Shown here: in pieces, positions 34,561 through 46,099 of the stretch
Layout: each line of letters opens with the position of its first letter
Numbering within the stretch: position 1 is the first letter of the stretch
From: Gnetum montanum
Taxonomy: Eukaryota; Streptophyta; Gnetopsida; Gnetales; Gnetaceae
Assembly (NCBI GenBank): GCA_015680685.1
Contig: MNCI01011783.1
Coordinates: forward strand, 304,944-368,943
Length of the DNA stretch: 64,000 nt
Direction: 5' to 3'
Position numbers and translations under genes: made by a program
Notes under the pieces: generated by a model
What the model was told of the DNA's origin: nothing
Seen by the model: the letters and a program-made list of their open reading frames with translations, nothing else
Databases searched by the model: none

Positions 34561-35870
34561 TTTCTAGGATTCTTAAGTGTTATTTTATCTTTTTGTTTTG
34601 CAATTTTTTGTCATTTCTCTATTTCTTTTAATTTTTCTAATTGTGGTCTTCAATTTTTTGTTGTAATCTCGACCATGAATAAGTTTATCATGTTGCCCAT
34701 TAAGGTGAGGTTTTTCTTTATGTTGCCTAGTCATAACAGGTTGATTATTCAGACATTGAGACCACAACATCCATCCACTAGTTCCATTAATAAGAGGTGT
34801 GTGCTCTGATCACAATGGTAATCTTTGTCATCATCCAATCATAAATAATTTGATAATCATTATGTATAGAGATAAGAGTGAAGGAACAAGGTGGAATGAC
34901 AAGGGTGTGACATCAAGTGGATTCATAGCTTCTCTTTGGCTACTTCTATATGTTCTATTATGTTGCTAAGGTTGTAACTATATCCTTGTAGATCTAACAA
35001 ATAATGGGAGTAAGAGCAACTCAAAATGACACTAAATAAGCTTTCGTGGATCCCACTGGAAAGATATGTACCCATTCCTTAAGGTAGGAAACTTCATAGA
35101 GCCAAATAATAATAATAAAAGTGTGCCACCATGACACTCGTCCCTTGCTCCTCCCTTGAACAAAATGCCAAGTGATGTTCCTCCTTGCAACTCTAGTAGA
35201 CTTATGGTTGTTTGTTGATGGGATGAAGTGATGCAGTGTCACTACAATGTGGTATGAACTTGGTCTAACTTTTGGAAAGCAATACACATGGTTATTTAAC
35301 CACTAATTACACACAAGATTCCATTGTGACCATAATTAGAGACCTCATGCCCTAATTTCTGCAATCCCTTCTATAGTCCATCTCATCTTATTTTCCAAAT
35401 GTTTATAACTTGTGGTTGGTGTAATGTAGAGTTATTATCTCAACTTGGTGGTTCTAACATGTGTGTTTTGTTCACAAGTATATTTTTTATTCAACTTCTC
35501 TAGTGCCCACAGACATTAGAGGTGTGGTTCCACAAGGGCATCATAGGCTAGAGCCTACATTTGGGAGGACCCACTTGTGTAACTTTTGTAAATTGTCCTT
35601 GTTGCACATGACCACATTATTTTACATCCTCTAACTACTCACTTAAGTGAACTATCATTTCCCTTATCATTTTAATCAATCATTCCTCAACAATTACTAT
35701 ACACCCTTCATCCTAGCCCCTTTTCACAAATTTTAATATATGACCCCACCATGATACATTTCTAGTGCCTCAAAATTAATTTTTCAAATATTCCAAACCT
35801 TCCAATTTAATATCAAATCATTCATTAAATATTAAAAGTTCATTATTTCCACCCAATCCCTATATTCATT
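34561..35870. other. Non-coding interior of element B
   Basis: No protease, RT, RNase H or integrase motif on either strand. The DNA is T-rich at 34560-34680 and otherwise mixed. Pol of a relative such as C would belong here, so it was lost or never present. Confidence 0.55.
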
Positions 35871-35876
35871 GCATGT

Positions 35877-35950
35877 TAGCGGGGATGCGATATCGTGTCC
35901 GACCCAATATCAGGTATGTGATATCAGGTCTTGCCTACCTATATATAGTT
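35877..35950 (+). promoter_or_regulatory. LTR-like promoter block inside element B
   Basis: Four GATATC/AATATC words (GCGATATCGTG, CCAATATCAGG, TGATATCAGG region) within 50 bases are followed by CCTATATATAG (TATA box 35940-35947). This is the same layout as the B, C LTR U3 (GATATC words, then CCTATAAATA), but lies some 550 bases before the accessory ORF. It could be a separate promoter for that ORF or a relic of an older LTR. Confidence 0.55.
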
Positions 35951-36486
35951 ATGACCCCACCTACTTCAACATTCATTTCCTTCATTTGCCACTAGGGGAG
36001 TTGTTGAAATTTCCCTTTGTGACTTAGAGCTTTACCTCTCCATCTTCCAAGCACAATATCTAGCTCCCAACATTCCGATGTCAATTCTGTTTGATCCTAT
36101 TTGAACCCAAAGTGTTCCACTTAGTCATGGGAGGGGGAGGGGAGGGTGTACTGTAGTAGGAAGTGCACATACTTTTTTATGAAATTTGCTATCATTTGAA
36201 TGATATAATAGGAGTAATAAATTCAATATTTACTAAAGAAAAATTTTATGTTTAAAAGCCAAGTTAATTTTCATTAATCACCCAAGCCACCCAAATGATT
36301 GTAAGTGCCACATGTAAAGAAATTAAAGAAACGCAATGATGTAAGGTCAACAATAACACATTTTGGAGCCATTTCTCATAAATATTTCTAACTCTAAAAT
36401 CACACTACATAATTATGGATTATAACTAAGGCAATGAGTAAGGTATGAGTTGATAAAAATTTCTCTACACAACCTTAGTAATAGTT

Positions 36487-36505
36487 GATCTTTGTGTGAT
36501 TACAG
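36487..36505 (+). promoter_or_regulatory. Likely splice acceptor directly before the B accessory ORF
   Basis: The sequence TTTGTGTGATTACAG abuts ATGGTCCC. The H gag ORF at 41982 shows the same design (TATCTATTTTAG then ATGGTTCC). Confidence 0.5.
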
Positions 36506-39046
36506 ATGGTCCCAAAAAGAGGAGATCAAGCAGGACCTTCGCAAGGAGTAGCTAAATGCTTGAGAGGAGGTAGAGGCCAAGGACCTCACATAGAACATGC
36601 AAAGCAGGAAGCACACTCATTCAACATTCATCAAGAAACCCCTATGACAGTGCAATCTAGCCATGTAGAACGTGGAGAAGTTAGAGCCCCAGAGCCATGG
36701 CAATGTCTCACGTTGTTCCTAGAATGTCTCCAAGCCATTCAAGAGAAGTCCACCTTCTCAACCATGATCATGGAGCTCAATTTTAGGCCCTTCACCAATT
36801 TTTCCCCCAAACCAGTGAAGACACAGCTTAAGGTGTCTCCCTTGTGGTCCATTCTCTCGAAAAGTGGTGACTGGTATTTTGGTGAGACATACCAATTTTG
36901 GCATGGAAAAGAAGAAGGCACCATTTCTAATGTAGATGGCATTCTCATTGATTTCTCTGCAAGGGCCATTATAGAGGTCTTGAATCTTCCTAATAAAGGA
37001 CCAAAGGTTGCTCATTTTTCCACTCATTTGGATGCAAATGTAAGAAAGTTATGGTTAAAATGGGCTTACAACAAAGAAAATAAAGCTTACATAGAATTGA
37101 CCCTAGAAGAGAGACTTTACTTCAAGATCAACACTTATCACATTTTCCCCATCAAAGGCTTAAATAGAATATCCACTTATGCAGCATGAGGTAGTTCAAT
37201 TTTGATGGAAAAATTTAATGCAAATTTTCCCCATTTATATTTGATGGAAATACTAAGGCAATTTGAAGAAAGAAAGATAGGGAAGCTTACCTTACCTTTC
37301 CCTTGTCTCATCAGGAAGTTGTGTAGATGTGCTAGAATTTTGGGCTATACAAATGATGTTCTTAGAAAAGCCCAAAATGCTTTGTATGCTTCATGATGTC
37401 AAAAATTTATTCAAGGTCATTGATGATGTTATGTAGCCTATTGTTTCAGCTAACCCCATGAGTGGATACATTTTTTTGATTTTAGGAGGAGAGTCCTAGT
37501 GGTCTTAGCAAATCTCTAGGAATGCGACATCCTTCCAAATCAGATTAGAGACTAGTGAAGGTACCACAGTTGTGGTCATGTAGCACTGGGATGTGGCAGG
37601 TGCAGTAGAGGTGGTCGTAGACCACATCAAAGAATCTTTTAATTTCCTATTATGCCACTGTTAGATTTCTCTAGAGCACGTGATGCTCAACTTTTGCCTA
37701 GTTCCTCAATGACTCTAGCAGAACATAAGGATGTTTTGGATTGCTTACTACAAACAAGACAAGTCATGACTTCCTTATTTGACATCCCTCAAGATGTCAT
37801 AGTAGTACAGTTAGACCTCATTTTAACTAAAGGAAAATTGGTCAGGGCTAAATCTAGGGCTGAGCATGTGGAAGCAGAGCTACAAAGACTACAAGAAAAG
37901 CTCATCACCCTACAAGCTGAATGAAAGGATCATTCCCAATTCATCCCAGCTGACAAATTGGATGTTTTCATAAATGAGCAACTAAATAAATTGTTGGAAG
38001 AGAATAAAAAAGTGGCAAGGGAGAAAGAATAGGTTAATTAGTATGCTTCCAAGTCATAATCTCAAATGTATGCACATGCTAAGGCTCTCAAGGCCCTATA
38101 GGAGGAGAATAAATAGTTTGCTATTGAAAATCTTTAATTGACAACAATTGAGAAATAGAAGAATATTCTTGAAGAAAGTTGTCAATAGATGTGAGAATAA
38201 TTAGTACGGGTTTATTAACATATGAATTATTTGACTAGGGAAAATAGAACCCTTTCTATGGAGGAGGTCTAGGCCATCCATCAAAAGATGACAATAGAGA
38301 TTAGTGCATGGCAAAATGAGGCCAAGAAGCATGAGAAGTTGAAAGAGCACTTCCATGATCAGGTGGGGATGTACAAATAAATAATTGAAAAGGTGATCCG
38401 TATGGCTAAGACTCACATTAACTCTTTTAGTACTCAAAACACTAACTAGTGAGCCATATTGGATACATATGCCTTTGCCCACCAAGTAGAACTAAAACAA
38501 TGGGACCTGCAAATTCAAGACTTAATAGAGTACATGGAGTTGGAAAATCTGCAATATGCCAACTTAGTCATATTAATAGCAGGGCACCTGAGAAATGAGC
38601 TTGAGAAATAAGTATCCACCACTTACACTAAGTATGAGATATAGTTTTCCAAACGTAAGAAAAAATTGCAAAAATTATAAGTTACAAACTCTGAATTAGA
38701 AGTGGTCAAAGCAAGCTACCATGATCAAAGAGATGCAGTAGAAAATTTTTCTTGACAACTGATAGATTACCATGAATTACAAGATAAAGCTAGAGCCTAT
38801 GAGGAGTAACAATGGCAATTTACTGCATGATATGTCAAAGTGAACTAGATGTTTCCACAGTTTCAATGTCCATGGGAGGTGCCAACTCCATCAAACATTG
38901 GGACATCAACATGGACTATGCATGATCCTCGAATGGAAGAAGAGAAATTAAAAGTGCTTCTCACACATCAACAATCTCAGAAGCCAACAGTACTAGACAA
39001 AGGAAAAGCACCAATGGAGGAGCCACCACCTCTGGGAACCGCATGA
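36506..39046 (+). pseudogene. Accessory ORF of element B: plant-transposon-type domain plus long coiled coil
   Basis: One plus-strand frame of 847 codons runs from ATG 36506 (MVPKRGDQAGPSQG) to 39046 with no net frame change, broken only by about 25 to 30 stops. These sit where Gln or Arg codons fit, as in CAG to TAG. The N-terminal 300 residues have GILIDFSARAIIEVLNLPNK, LYFKINTYHIFPIKGLNRI and IGKLTLPFPCLIRKLC. The first resembles a domain often labelled putative plant transposon protein in Athila-type elements. A Cys/His-rich patch (CGHVALGCGRC) lies near 37570-37610 and residues from 37700 to 38830 are Lys/Glu/Gln-rich coiled coil. Homologous pieces lie at 8100-8345 and 46100-46740. Its role is unknown; the place before the 3' LTR is where Athila carries its env-like ORF. 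Confidence 0.7.
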
Positions 39047-39200
39047 GTTCCAACATTTTATATTTTGTGTTTTGTGTCCAAGTTTTGTGTTTCCCATACT
39101 ACGGCATGGTTAGTCAGTAGTAGTCAATAATTCCATACCTTCATAATGTTTTGTAAGGGGCTCATTTCTCATTGTATTAACTTGAGGATGAGTTTTTATT

Positions 39201-39214
39201 CAGTTGTGGGGGTA
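39201..39214 (+). promoter_or_regulatory. Polypurine tract of element B
   Basis: CAGTTGTGGGGGTA, directly before the LTR start TGATGAATC; the same as in F at 8575. Confidence 0.85.
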
Positions 39215-40011
39215 TGATGAATCACAATTTTCCAAGCCCTGATATCAGGTAAACGATATTGCAACCTAGATATGATATCATATACACGATATCATGATTC
39301 CTATGTTAGCCTATAAATACAAAACTAAAGCACATAGTTGAAAATTTTTAGTGAAGTTCTTTTTGGAAGTTTAGTTTTTATTTTTCAATTTCTTTCTTTC
39401 TAGCTAGTTATTCCCAGTGCATGCCCATAGTGTGATTTTTGTAATTGCATAGCACCTTTGTTCAAGTGTGACATACTTGAACATGTGCATGATCAACAAT
39501 AAAGATCAAGATTACTTTCATCATTGTAGCATTCACTTAGATTAATTTTTATCATTTTAATTATTTAATGCCTTCTTTAGTTAACAATTCAATTTATTGT
39601 TATTTACTTTTCCTATCATGAAGAAAAATGTGTACGCCTTAATCATGAGCGTTTACGTGTGAATACTTGGCACACCCAGTAGTAATCCCATGAAGTCCAA
39701 GATGTGTACAGATGATTAAGGACAGATACCATCACCATAGGCTAATTTAGGTTTTGATTAAATTATTAGTTTAATAAATTTATCATTTTTTCTATCAGGA
39801 TTAACATAGAATTAAGACAACATCATATGCCTCACTATGTACTAAACCATACATGACAAAGCTACTACTAGTCCATGTGGGAAGACAATGAACTATGATC
39901 AATGTATAACTATCTAGGTGCCACAACTAATCTATCCATGGAGTTAGACTAGATCATATGTACACACTTGTATTCATATGGTTGAGCATAGGTATACCTC
40001 ATGGCTCATCA
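39215..40011 (+). repeat. 3' LTR of element B
   Basis: 797 bp from TGATGAATC to CTCATCA, similar over its length to 13822-14625. GATATC words at 39238-39295, TATA box at 39312-39319. Confidence 0.9.
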
Positions 40012-40016
40012 TGTAT
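40012..40016. other. Right target-site duplication of element B
   Basis: TGTAT directly after the 3' LTR end, identical to 13817-13821. Confidence 0.85.
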
Positions 40017-41981
40017 GAAATCAAATTCTTATAGATTTTCATAGACCTACCAAGATGCTCTTTTTTCATCAATATAAGTGTAATCCTTATACCTTCATTG
40101 ATCTTAAGGATTCATAATTTTTTTCAATATGGATAAAATCAGAAAAGGATACCTCATTCTTAACACATAGTTATCATGATGATAGATCATATATCTAATT
40201 GGAAGATAGGCATGATTTACCTCTTCATCCTACTTTAGGCAATCCTCATAAAGGATTGATGATGTAAGAAACATGTGTGAATGTAAAAACATTCATAATC
40301 ATCATCCATGCCTTAACCTTATGCTCAAGACACAAATTAATGATATTTATCACATGGATATAGATGACATCACTATTTGATTCACATTGAATGAATGGAA
40401 GATATCATATTTTTCTTCTATCTTGGATTGGGTTTGAAGATGTCTTTACACTCTATCAAAAGCCTAAAATGCTCAATCATGAAATTTACTATTAGATGTA
40501 GGGACATCTCTTTCCAGCCCTTTTTCATTTCTATAGGTGACTGATTGTAGGTTTTGGGAAGTTGGAAGACATCTTGAATATCAAAGAGATGTCTTGAACA
40601 AGATCTTGGATGTGATAGGAGATGTTAGGTCAAGAGTGAAGACATCTTGTCCTAGCTAGAGACATCTCTAGTAAGATTTATTATGACAAAAGGATATTTC
40701 TTGTCATGAGAGGAAATTTCTTGCTTAAATACTAGGGTTGATAGAAAGACATCTTACCAAGCTTGTAGACATCATGCACAGCTGAGGAAAGTTCCAAGTT
40801 GGTAGTACCAAGATGCAAAATAGTTGGAGAAGATGACATGAAGATGGAAAATAACTAATATAAAATCTCCAAGTTAGTCATGGGAAATATTTTCCTAGGT
40901 TTCTTGGTATTGTAATTGATAAATATTGATCATATTTTCTTGTTTTAACACAAGAGAGTTGAAATAGAGATATGAAAGTGCATGGGAATACATGAGATTG
41001 TGTGCATCTCTATAGTTAATTATTTTTTATATTGACCTTTTGAGCTCTCTATGTATGTTTGGATCTCATTCCTATGTGTGGAAAAGATATAGTTCAATGG
41101 TAACTTGCATTGAGGTCAATCATATACATGGTTTAAGAGCCTCATGATCTGAAATATTTTTCTGCAAGTGAATTTTTATTTGAGGGATTATGGTTTTACT
41201 ATAATTATAATCTTCTTTTGAATTAATAGAAGATATGTAATGTTCCCATTCCCAAATGGTGCCATTGCATAATGAATATGGTGTCCTTTCAAAACTCATC
41301 ATGAGATTAGTATAACAAGACTTGAAAGGGATACTTGTAATAAGACTTAAAAGGACATGTTGTAATAACAAACACATCTCTTGAGGTAACCTTTGGGCAT
41401 CTAACGTAAGTTATTTATACCTAGGCATTAGAGTCCATATCAACATGAAGTTACGAAGCCAATAAAGACAAGTAATAGGTGTTGGTAGAAGCAAGATAGG
41501 AAGAGGACTAGCCATCCCTTTTGGCCAGTGATAGGCCTAATCTCAATGGTAGTCTTGGATTCCCTCTAAGAGATAGATGTTGAAGGAAGAAAACCCCAAG
41601 CAACACTCAAAACATGATCCAAACATATCATTTGACATTAATAAAGCATTTTTTTCCTTTTTCCTTTTGCATTTTTCTTGTTATTTTCTTTGCACATTAT
41701 GTTGAATGTTCCATATTTTTAATGCTTTCTATGTTATCTTCTTACGTATAATGTCTAATATAATCTATATTTGATATTTTTCATGACATATAGGAATGAC
41801 ATGTTACAAGATAGTAATTTTCGTTTTCCTAGCAATTGAATTATCTTCATACATTCTAGATTTAGCATGTTTTTAAAGCATTAAAGTAAATTGAAGTAAC
41901 CTTGCTCTAGGCTATTACTATTAGATCATTAGGTTTATCTTCCTTTGAAATTTGTTTTTTTATTTTTATATCTATTTTAGA
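40017..41981. other. Region upstream of element H, perhaps its 5' LTR and leader
   Basis: No coding motif. At 40433-40775 the words AGACATCT and AGATGTCT recur about nine times in both orientations, as motif clusters do in the U3 of the other LTRs. A weak primer-site candidate (CAATGGTAGTCTTGGATTCC, 41544-41563) would match a worn tRNA-Met site. I could not find a second LTR copy downstream, so LTR borders are not called. Confidence 0.4.
40433..40775. repeat. AGACATCT/AGATGTCT motif cluster
   Basis: About nine copies of the eight-base word or its reverse complement in 340 bases, at about 40438, 40503, 40567, 40588, 40643, 40663, 40747 and 40766. Confidence 0.75.
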
Positions 41982-43190
41982 TGGTTCCTAAGAAGAAAAA
42001 TGTTCAAGCCCTGAGCAAATATATGGAGAGTATGAAATATATCTTTCAATTGATGGTTGAATGATTGAATAAGATCAACTTCAATGTAAATATAAATGTT
42101 GTTCCTAGCCATATTTAGACCCATGGTGGTGATGATCATTCATGATTGAATTATGAAAAAGAAGTTTCTTAACCTAGTGAAGGAAAAGTAGATGAGAAGG
42201 AAGAACATTCTAGCTATTGGTGTGTAAGAATACATTAGCTTAAGATTCTAGTGAAAGGAAATCCAAATCCTCATGTTAGAGTTCCAAGAGTTTCATCATC
42301 AACATCGACTTCTTCTCATGGCAAGCTTGATGATGAAGATGATGCAAGGCTTACTAAAGCATTCAAAATTCTATAAGACCTCCATATGTTGAACTAAATA
42401 ATTTCAATGGTGTAGATAAAACCAATATTTTTTCAAGTTAGTTTAATAAATTTAATAAGAATTTTGAGTGTGAAGAGGTACCAATCAATTGATGGTACTA
42501 ATTTCTAAATAAAAATTATAAGTTATCACTTCAAGTTGGTCAGAAAAAGAGTTCAAAGTTATGAAAGGAAAAATGAACAATATATCAAGAATTAGAACTT
42601 GATGAAATTCAGGTTGAAAAAAATATTTGAAGAATCTCAGTAGAGACAAGAGATAATCATGAAGATAAAATTTCTTGGACAAGGACACAAAGAGGTCAAG
42701 GAGTTTTACATTGAATTTTGTAAACTATTCCATCAAGCTAAGGTAAACTATAAGGAACATGAACAAGCTTCAATCTTTCTTCAAGATTTGAAAATGTTGT
42801 ATTAGCATGATTTATTATTTGATAAGCCATAAACCCTTGATGAGGCTTATTATTTGATACTCAAGATAGAGAAGAAACTCAATATATTTGGAAGTAGGAG
42901 AAAATAATCTTTAAAGGAAAAGAGCAAGGGATTCAAATTAACAAAGAAATCCAAATCAAAATTTGTATACATAAATAAAAATCATAAAAAGATGCAAGAG
43001 AATGATGATAAGAAGAACATGTACAAGGATAACCAAGGCAAAGAAGGTAATGATCAAGGTGATAACTCATCCAATATCCAATGCTTCAAATATGAAGAAT
43101 GGAAATGCAAACAATTAAAATGTTCACTTCATAATGCAACCAAGGGAAAGGATGTGCAAAACATGGAGCCATAGGAAATATCAATCTAAT
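41982..43190 (+). pseudogene. Gag remnant of element H
   Basis: Starts at ATG 41982 (MVPKKKNVQALSKYMES) right after a T-rich splice-acceptor-like stretch. A Ser-rich linker (VSSSTSTSSHGKLDDEDD) lies near 42290-42350, a capsid-like patch (PPYVELNNFNGVDK) near 42380-42420 and a basic region with KEGNDQGDNSSNIQCFKYEEWKC near 43030-43110, a ruined zinc knuckle. Many stops. It would have been the particle protein. Confidence 0.6.
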
Positions 43191-43199
43191 CTCATTAGA

Positions 43200-43690
43200 G
43201 AGGTTATCCTAGTGCTTTTAAAATTAAGGAAGTTTCTAAATTAAATTCTTGTGCATTTATGGAAAATGTGAATATAGGATATCATTCCTCAAAAAAATTG
43301 TTATTTCAAATTAGAGTTATAGGTTTTCCTAGTAGGGAATGCATTCATCTTTTGACTGAAGTAGGAACCTAAGAAAATGCTATTTCTTATAGGATAGTTT
43401 CTAGATTGGGTTTAGTAACAAACCCTCATCCTAAACCCTATAATGTCCATTAGTTATCAAGACATTTCTCTCAAGAGGTGAGAGAGCAATGTGTCTTAAA
43501 ATTTAAATTTGAGAGTTATCATGATTTTGTAAAAGGTGATGTACTACTAAGAGATTATGCTAATGTAATTCTTGGAAGACCTTGGAAATTTGATAATAGT
43601 GCTAAATTTGATCAATTAAGAAATGTATGGATTGTGGAAAGACCTAATGGAGTCCATGAGTTGATTCCTATGAGAGTTCAATAAGTGAGG
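43200..43690 (+). pseudogene. Protease remnant of element H
   Basis: Frame 43478-43684 reads CVLKFKFESYHDFVKGDVLL then YANVILGRPWKFDNSAKFD, the C-terminal half of a gypsy protease. The catalytic D-[TS]-G box upstream cannot be read; near 43350-43380 the expected LID-G-G stretch is TEVGT-like and decayed. Confidence 0.7.
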
Positions 43691-43959
43691 TAGCAAAGCT
43701 CACTTAATGCTTCCTTAATTTTCCTTAGGAAGTAAAAATATATTAAGTAACATGATGAGGCTGATTTTGGTTTTTTAGTTGTATGAACGTTTGCTTCCAA
43801 CCATGATGTTGTGCAAGAAAAAGTTTTAGTAGGTGTGCTAGGCTTGAACGGTTAATTTTCCAAGGTGTTTAAAGTGGAATTGGATGGATTTTCACTAATG
43901 AGGAATGTTTAGCATCAAATCAATTTAATTCATGATGCTAACATTGCAAATGAGAGAGC

Positions 43960-45230
43960 ATAACTAATGGCACCAAATTAGTGGACTAAATTACAAAGGC
44001 AAGTAGAGGAGTTATTTACGAATGGCTTTATAAGAGAATCCATTTTACCTTATGTAGTTCTACTAGTTCTTGTGCTAAAGAAGAATAGTGAATAATGGAA
44101 CATGTGCATTGATTTAAGGAATATGAACAAGATAACAATGAGGGATAGGTTTCTTATTCCAAGGATGAAATATATCCTTGATGTTCTTACTAATGCAAAC
44201 ATTTTTTGCAAAAATAATTTAAAAGTGGATATCATCAATTTCGAATTAGGTCTATTGATGAGTGGAATATAACTTTCAAAACCTTGGATGGATATGCTCA
44301 CAAATGTATCTACTACATTCATGAGGTTGATGCATGATGTTCTCAGAGATTTGATTTTTAGGTGTTGTATTATCTCTTTTGATGATATTTTGATGTATAG
44401 CTCTAATAAGAGAATCACTTGGATAACTTTACAAAAAAATTTATTATGTTCAAGGAGGTACATTTGGTGACCAATGTGAAGAAGAGTCATTTATTTAAGA
44501 GGGAGATCAAATATTTGTCACATGTGATTTCTGGAAATCAAGCTTCAATGGAAGCTACTAAGGTGAGGACTATTAGAGATTGGCTAACTTCTAAAAATTT
44601 TGAGAAGGCAAGATTATTTCTTGGTTTAGTAGGTTTTGATAGAAGTTTCATAAAATATTTCAATGGTATTTCAACTTGTATTTTTTCTTTGCCTTAGAAG
44701 AATCAATACTTCAAGTGGGGTGATGAGCCAAAGAAGCTTTGACTTGTTGAAGCCAAAATCATTAGTAAACTTGTGCTTGCAATACCAAATTTTTATAAGC
44801 ATTTTTAGGTGGAGATTAATGCAAGTGGACTTGACATTTGAGAGGTGCTTTAACAAGAAGGTAGAAATATTGCTTTCTTTTTAGAAATGTTGAATGAGTC
44901 AAGGTATAAATATAGAATATATAAGAAACTGTATGTCATTCTTCAATCAATTAAGCACTGGAGACATTACTTCTTTCCCAAAGAGTTCACTTTGATGAGT
45001 AACTATAAAACACTTCAATATCTTAATTTTTAAAATAAGTAGAGTGCTTAACACATGAAGTGGATAGCAAAATTGCAAGAGTTCAATTTTTTCCTCAAGG
45101 ATAAGAGTGGAAAATCCAATGTTATAATTCATGCATTATCTAGGATGCATGAGGTAAATTTTATTTTACCTCATGTGAAAGATATGAATGATTATACTAA
45201 TTTGTATCAACATGTTTGAAATTTTGGATA
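43960..45230 (+). pseudogene. Reverse transcriptase and RNase H remnant of element H
   Basis: RT blocks in order: QRQVEELFTNGFIRES, LVLKKN, MCIDLRNMNKITMRDRFLIP, then TTFMRLMHDVLRD and the active box SFDDILMYS near 44375-44400. LSHVISGNQASMEATKVRTI and FLGLVGFDRSFIKYF follow. RNase H has VEINASGLDI, FLEMLNESRYKYRIYKKLYV, and a closing GKSNVIIHALSRMHE near 45110-45155. Several frame changes and stops. FDD replaces the usual Y-x-DD first residue. Confidence 0.82.
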
Positions 45231-46090
45231 GCTTCGGAGGAACCAAATTTTACAAATTACTCATAAGTTTCAATGTAATTCATGATGTTTCATATGTTTC
45301 TATGAAAAAATTCCGCCAATAGAAATAAATTAAAGAATGAACCATTTTAGCCATTAGGATTTTGGATTCAAAGTTTTGATACTAGAAACATAGTTTTAGC
45401 CTAAAAATTAGAAGAGAGAAGGAAGTAAACCTTTAATATTATCTAGAAACCCCTTAGGAAAATTTGAAATTAGCACTTCAAAATTATTTAGCAAATGATA
45501 AACATTTCATTTGGTTGCATTTCTCCACATCCTAGATATATTTGAATACTAAAGTTTTCTACTTAAGGATACTTATATGTGAAGCATGTGAAAGTAAGGA
45601 TTTATTTGTTTAATAAAGCTAGCAAGGAGGGAGTGGCGAGTTAGTTTATGAGGATCCTCAAACATCCAGACACCCTTTACTATTTGCAATAATTCATCCT
45701 TTATATGTATGGCCATTTTCCATATAATAGTAAAGGAGAATTTGATCATTTCTTGGTGAATAATAGAAATCAAGGTAGTATTTCTGTGATTGCTAGTATT
45801 GGTTTTAAAAATAATAATAATTTAATTCCTACAAGAATATTTTTGGTTTATTTGTTTTTATTTTTTAGAAAATGGTATTTTTTAAAATGAGTAAACATTT
45901 CAACTTTGATATATTTATGTTCAAAATTATGTAGGTTGTTATGTGTTCCATGTCTCATCTTGTTGGTTAAATAAATTCATTCGTTGTACAATGTGTATCT
46001 TATTTATTGATGTGGTCCATGTATGAGAAGTCAAGTGCATGAAATAAACATTACAAAATAAATGTTTACCCATGTGAATATGCACAAAAT
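45231..46090. other. Possible integrase relics and unassigned DNA
   Basis: The plus strand still shows coding-like patches (for example FNKASKEGVAS near 45600-45650 and YGHFPYNSKGEFDHFLVNN at 45705-45765) but no catalytic integrase motif can be read. It is probably the 3' end of H. Confidence 0.4.
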
Positions 46091-46099
46091 ACTGGGTTC

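Larger units (their letters stand above)
13822..40011 (+). mobile_element. Element B: Athila-like element without pol, split by nested element A
   Basis: LTRs at 13822-14625 and 39215-40011 are clearly similar over their full length and are bounded by the five-base duplication TGTAT, so they belong to one insertion 26.2 kb long. Removing the nested element A (16412-34158) leaves about 8.4 kb: LTR, degraded primer site, gag, about 1.9 kb of non-coding DNA, a long accessory ORF, polypurine tract and LTR. I find no protease, RT or integrase motif between gag and the accessory ORF, so B was probably moved by enzymes from a relative such as C. Gag and LTR match C. Confidence 0.85.
41982..45880 (+). 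mobile_element. Element H: heavily worn Ty3/gypsy retrotransposon
   Basis: Plus-strand order gag (41982-43190), protease (43200-43690), RT (43960-44700), RNase H (44700-45230) and perhaps integrase relics to about 45880. The RNase H end (ALSRMHE) and the protease end (ILGRPWKFD) are of the kind seen in chromovirus-type gypsy elements, unlike A, B, C and E. LTRs are not delimited. Stops and frame changes are dense. Confidence 0.75.

Noticed and set aside
41544-41563. A possible tRNA-Met primer-binding site for element H.
   Set aside because: It matches only loosely, and no LTR end or second LTR copy supports it, so H borders are left open.
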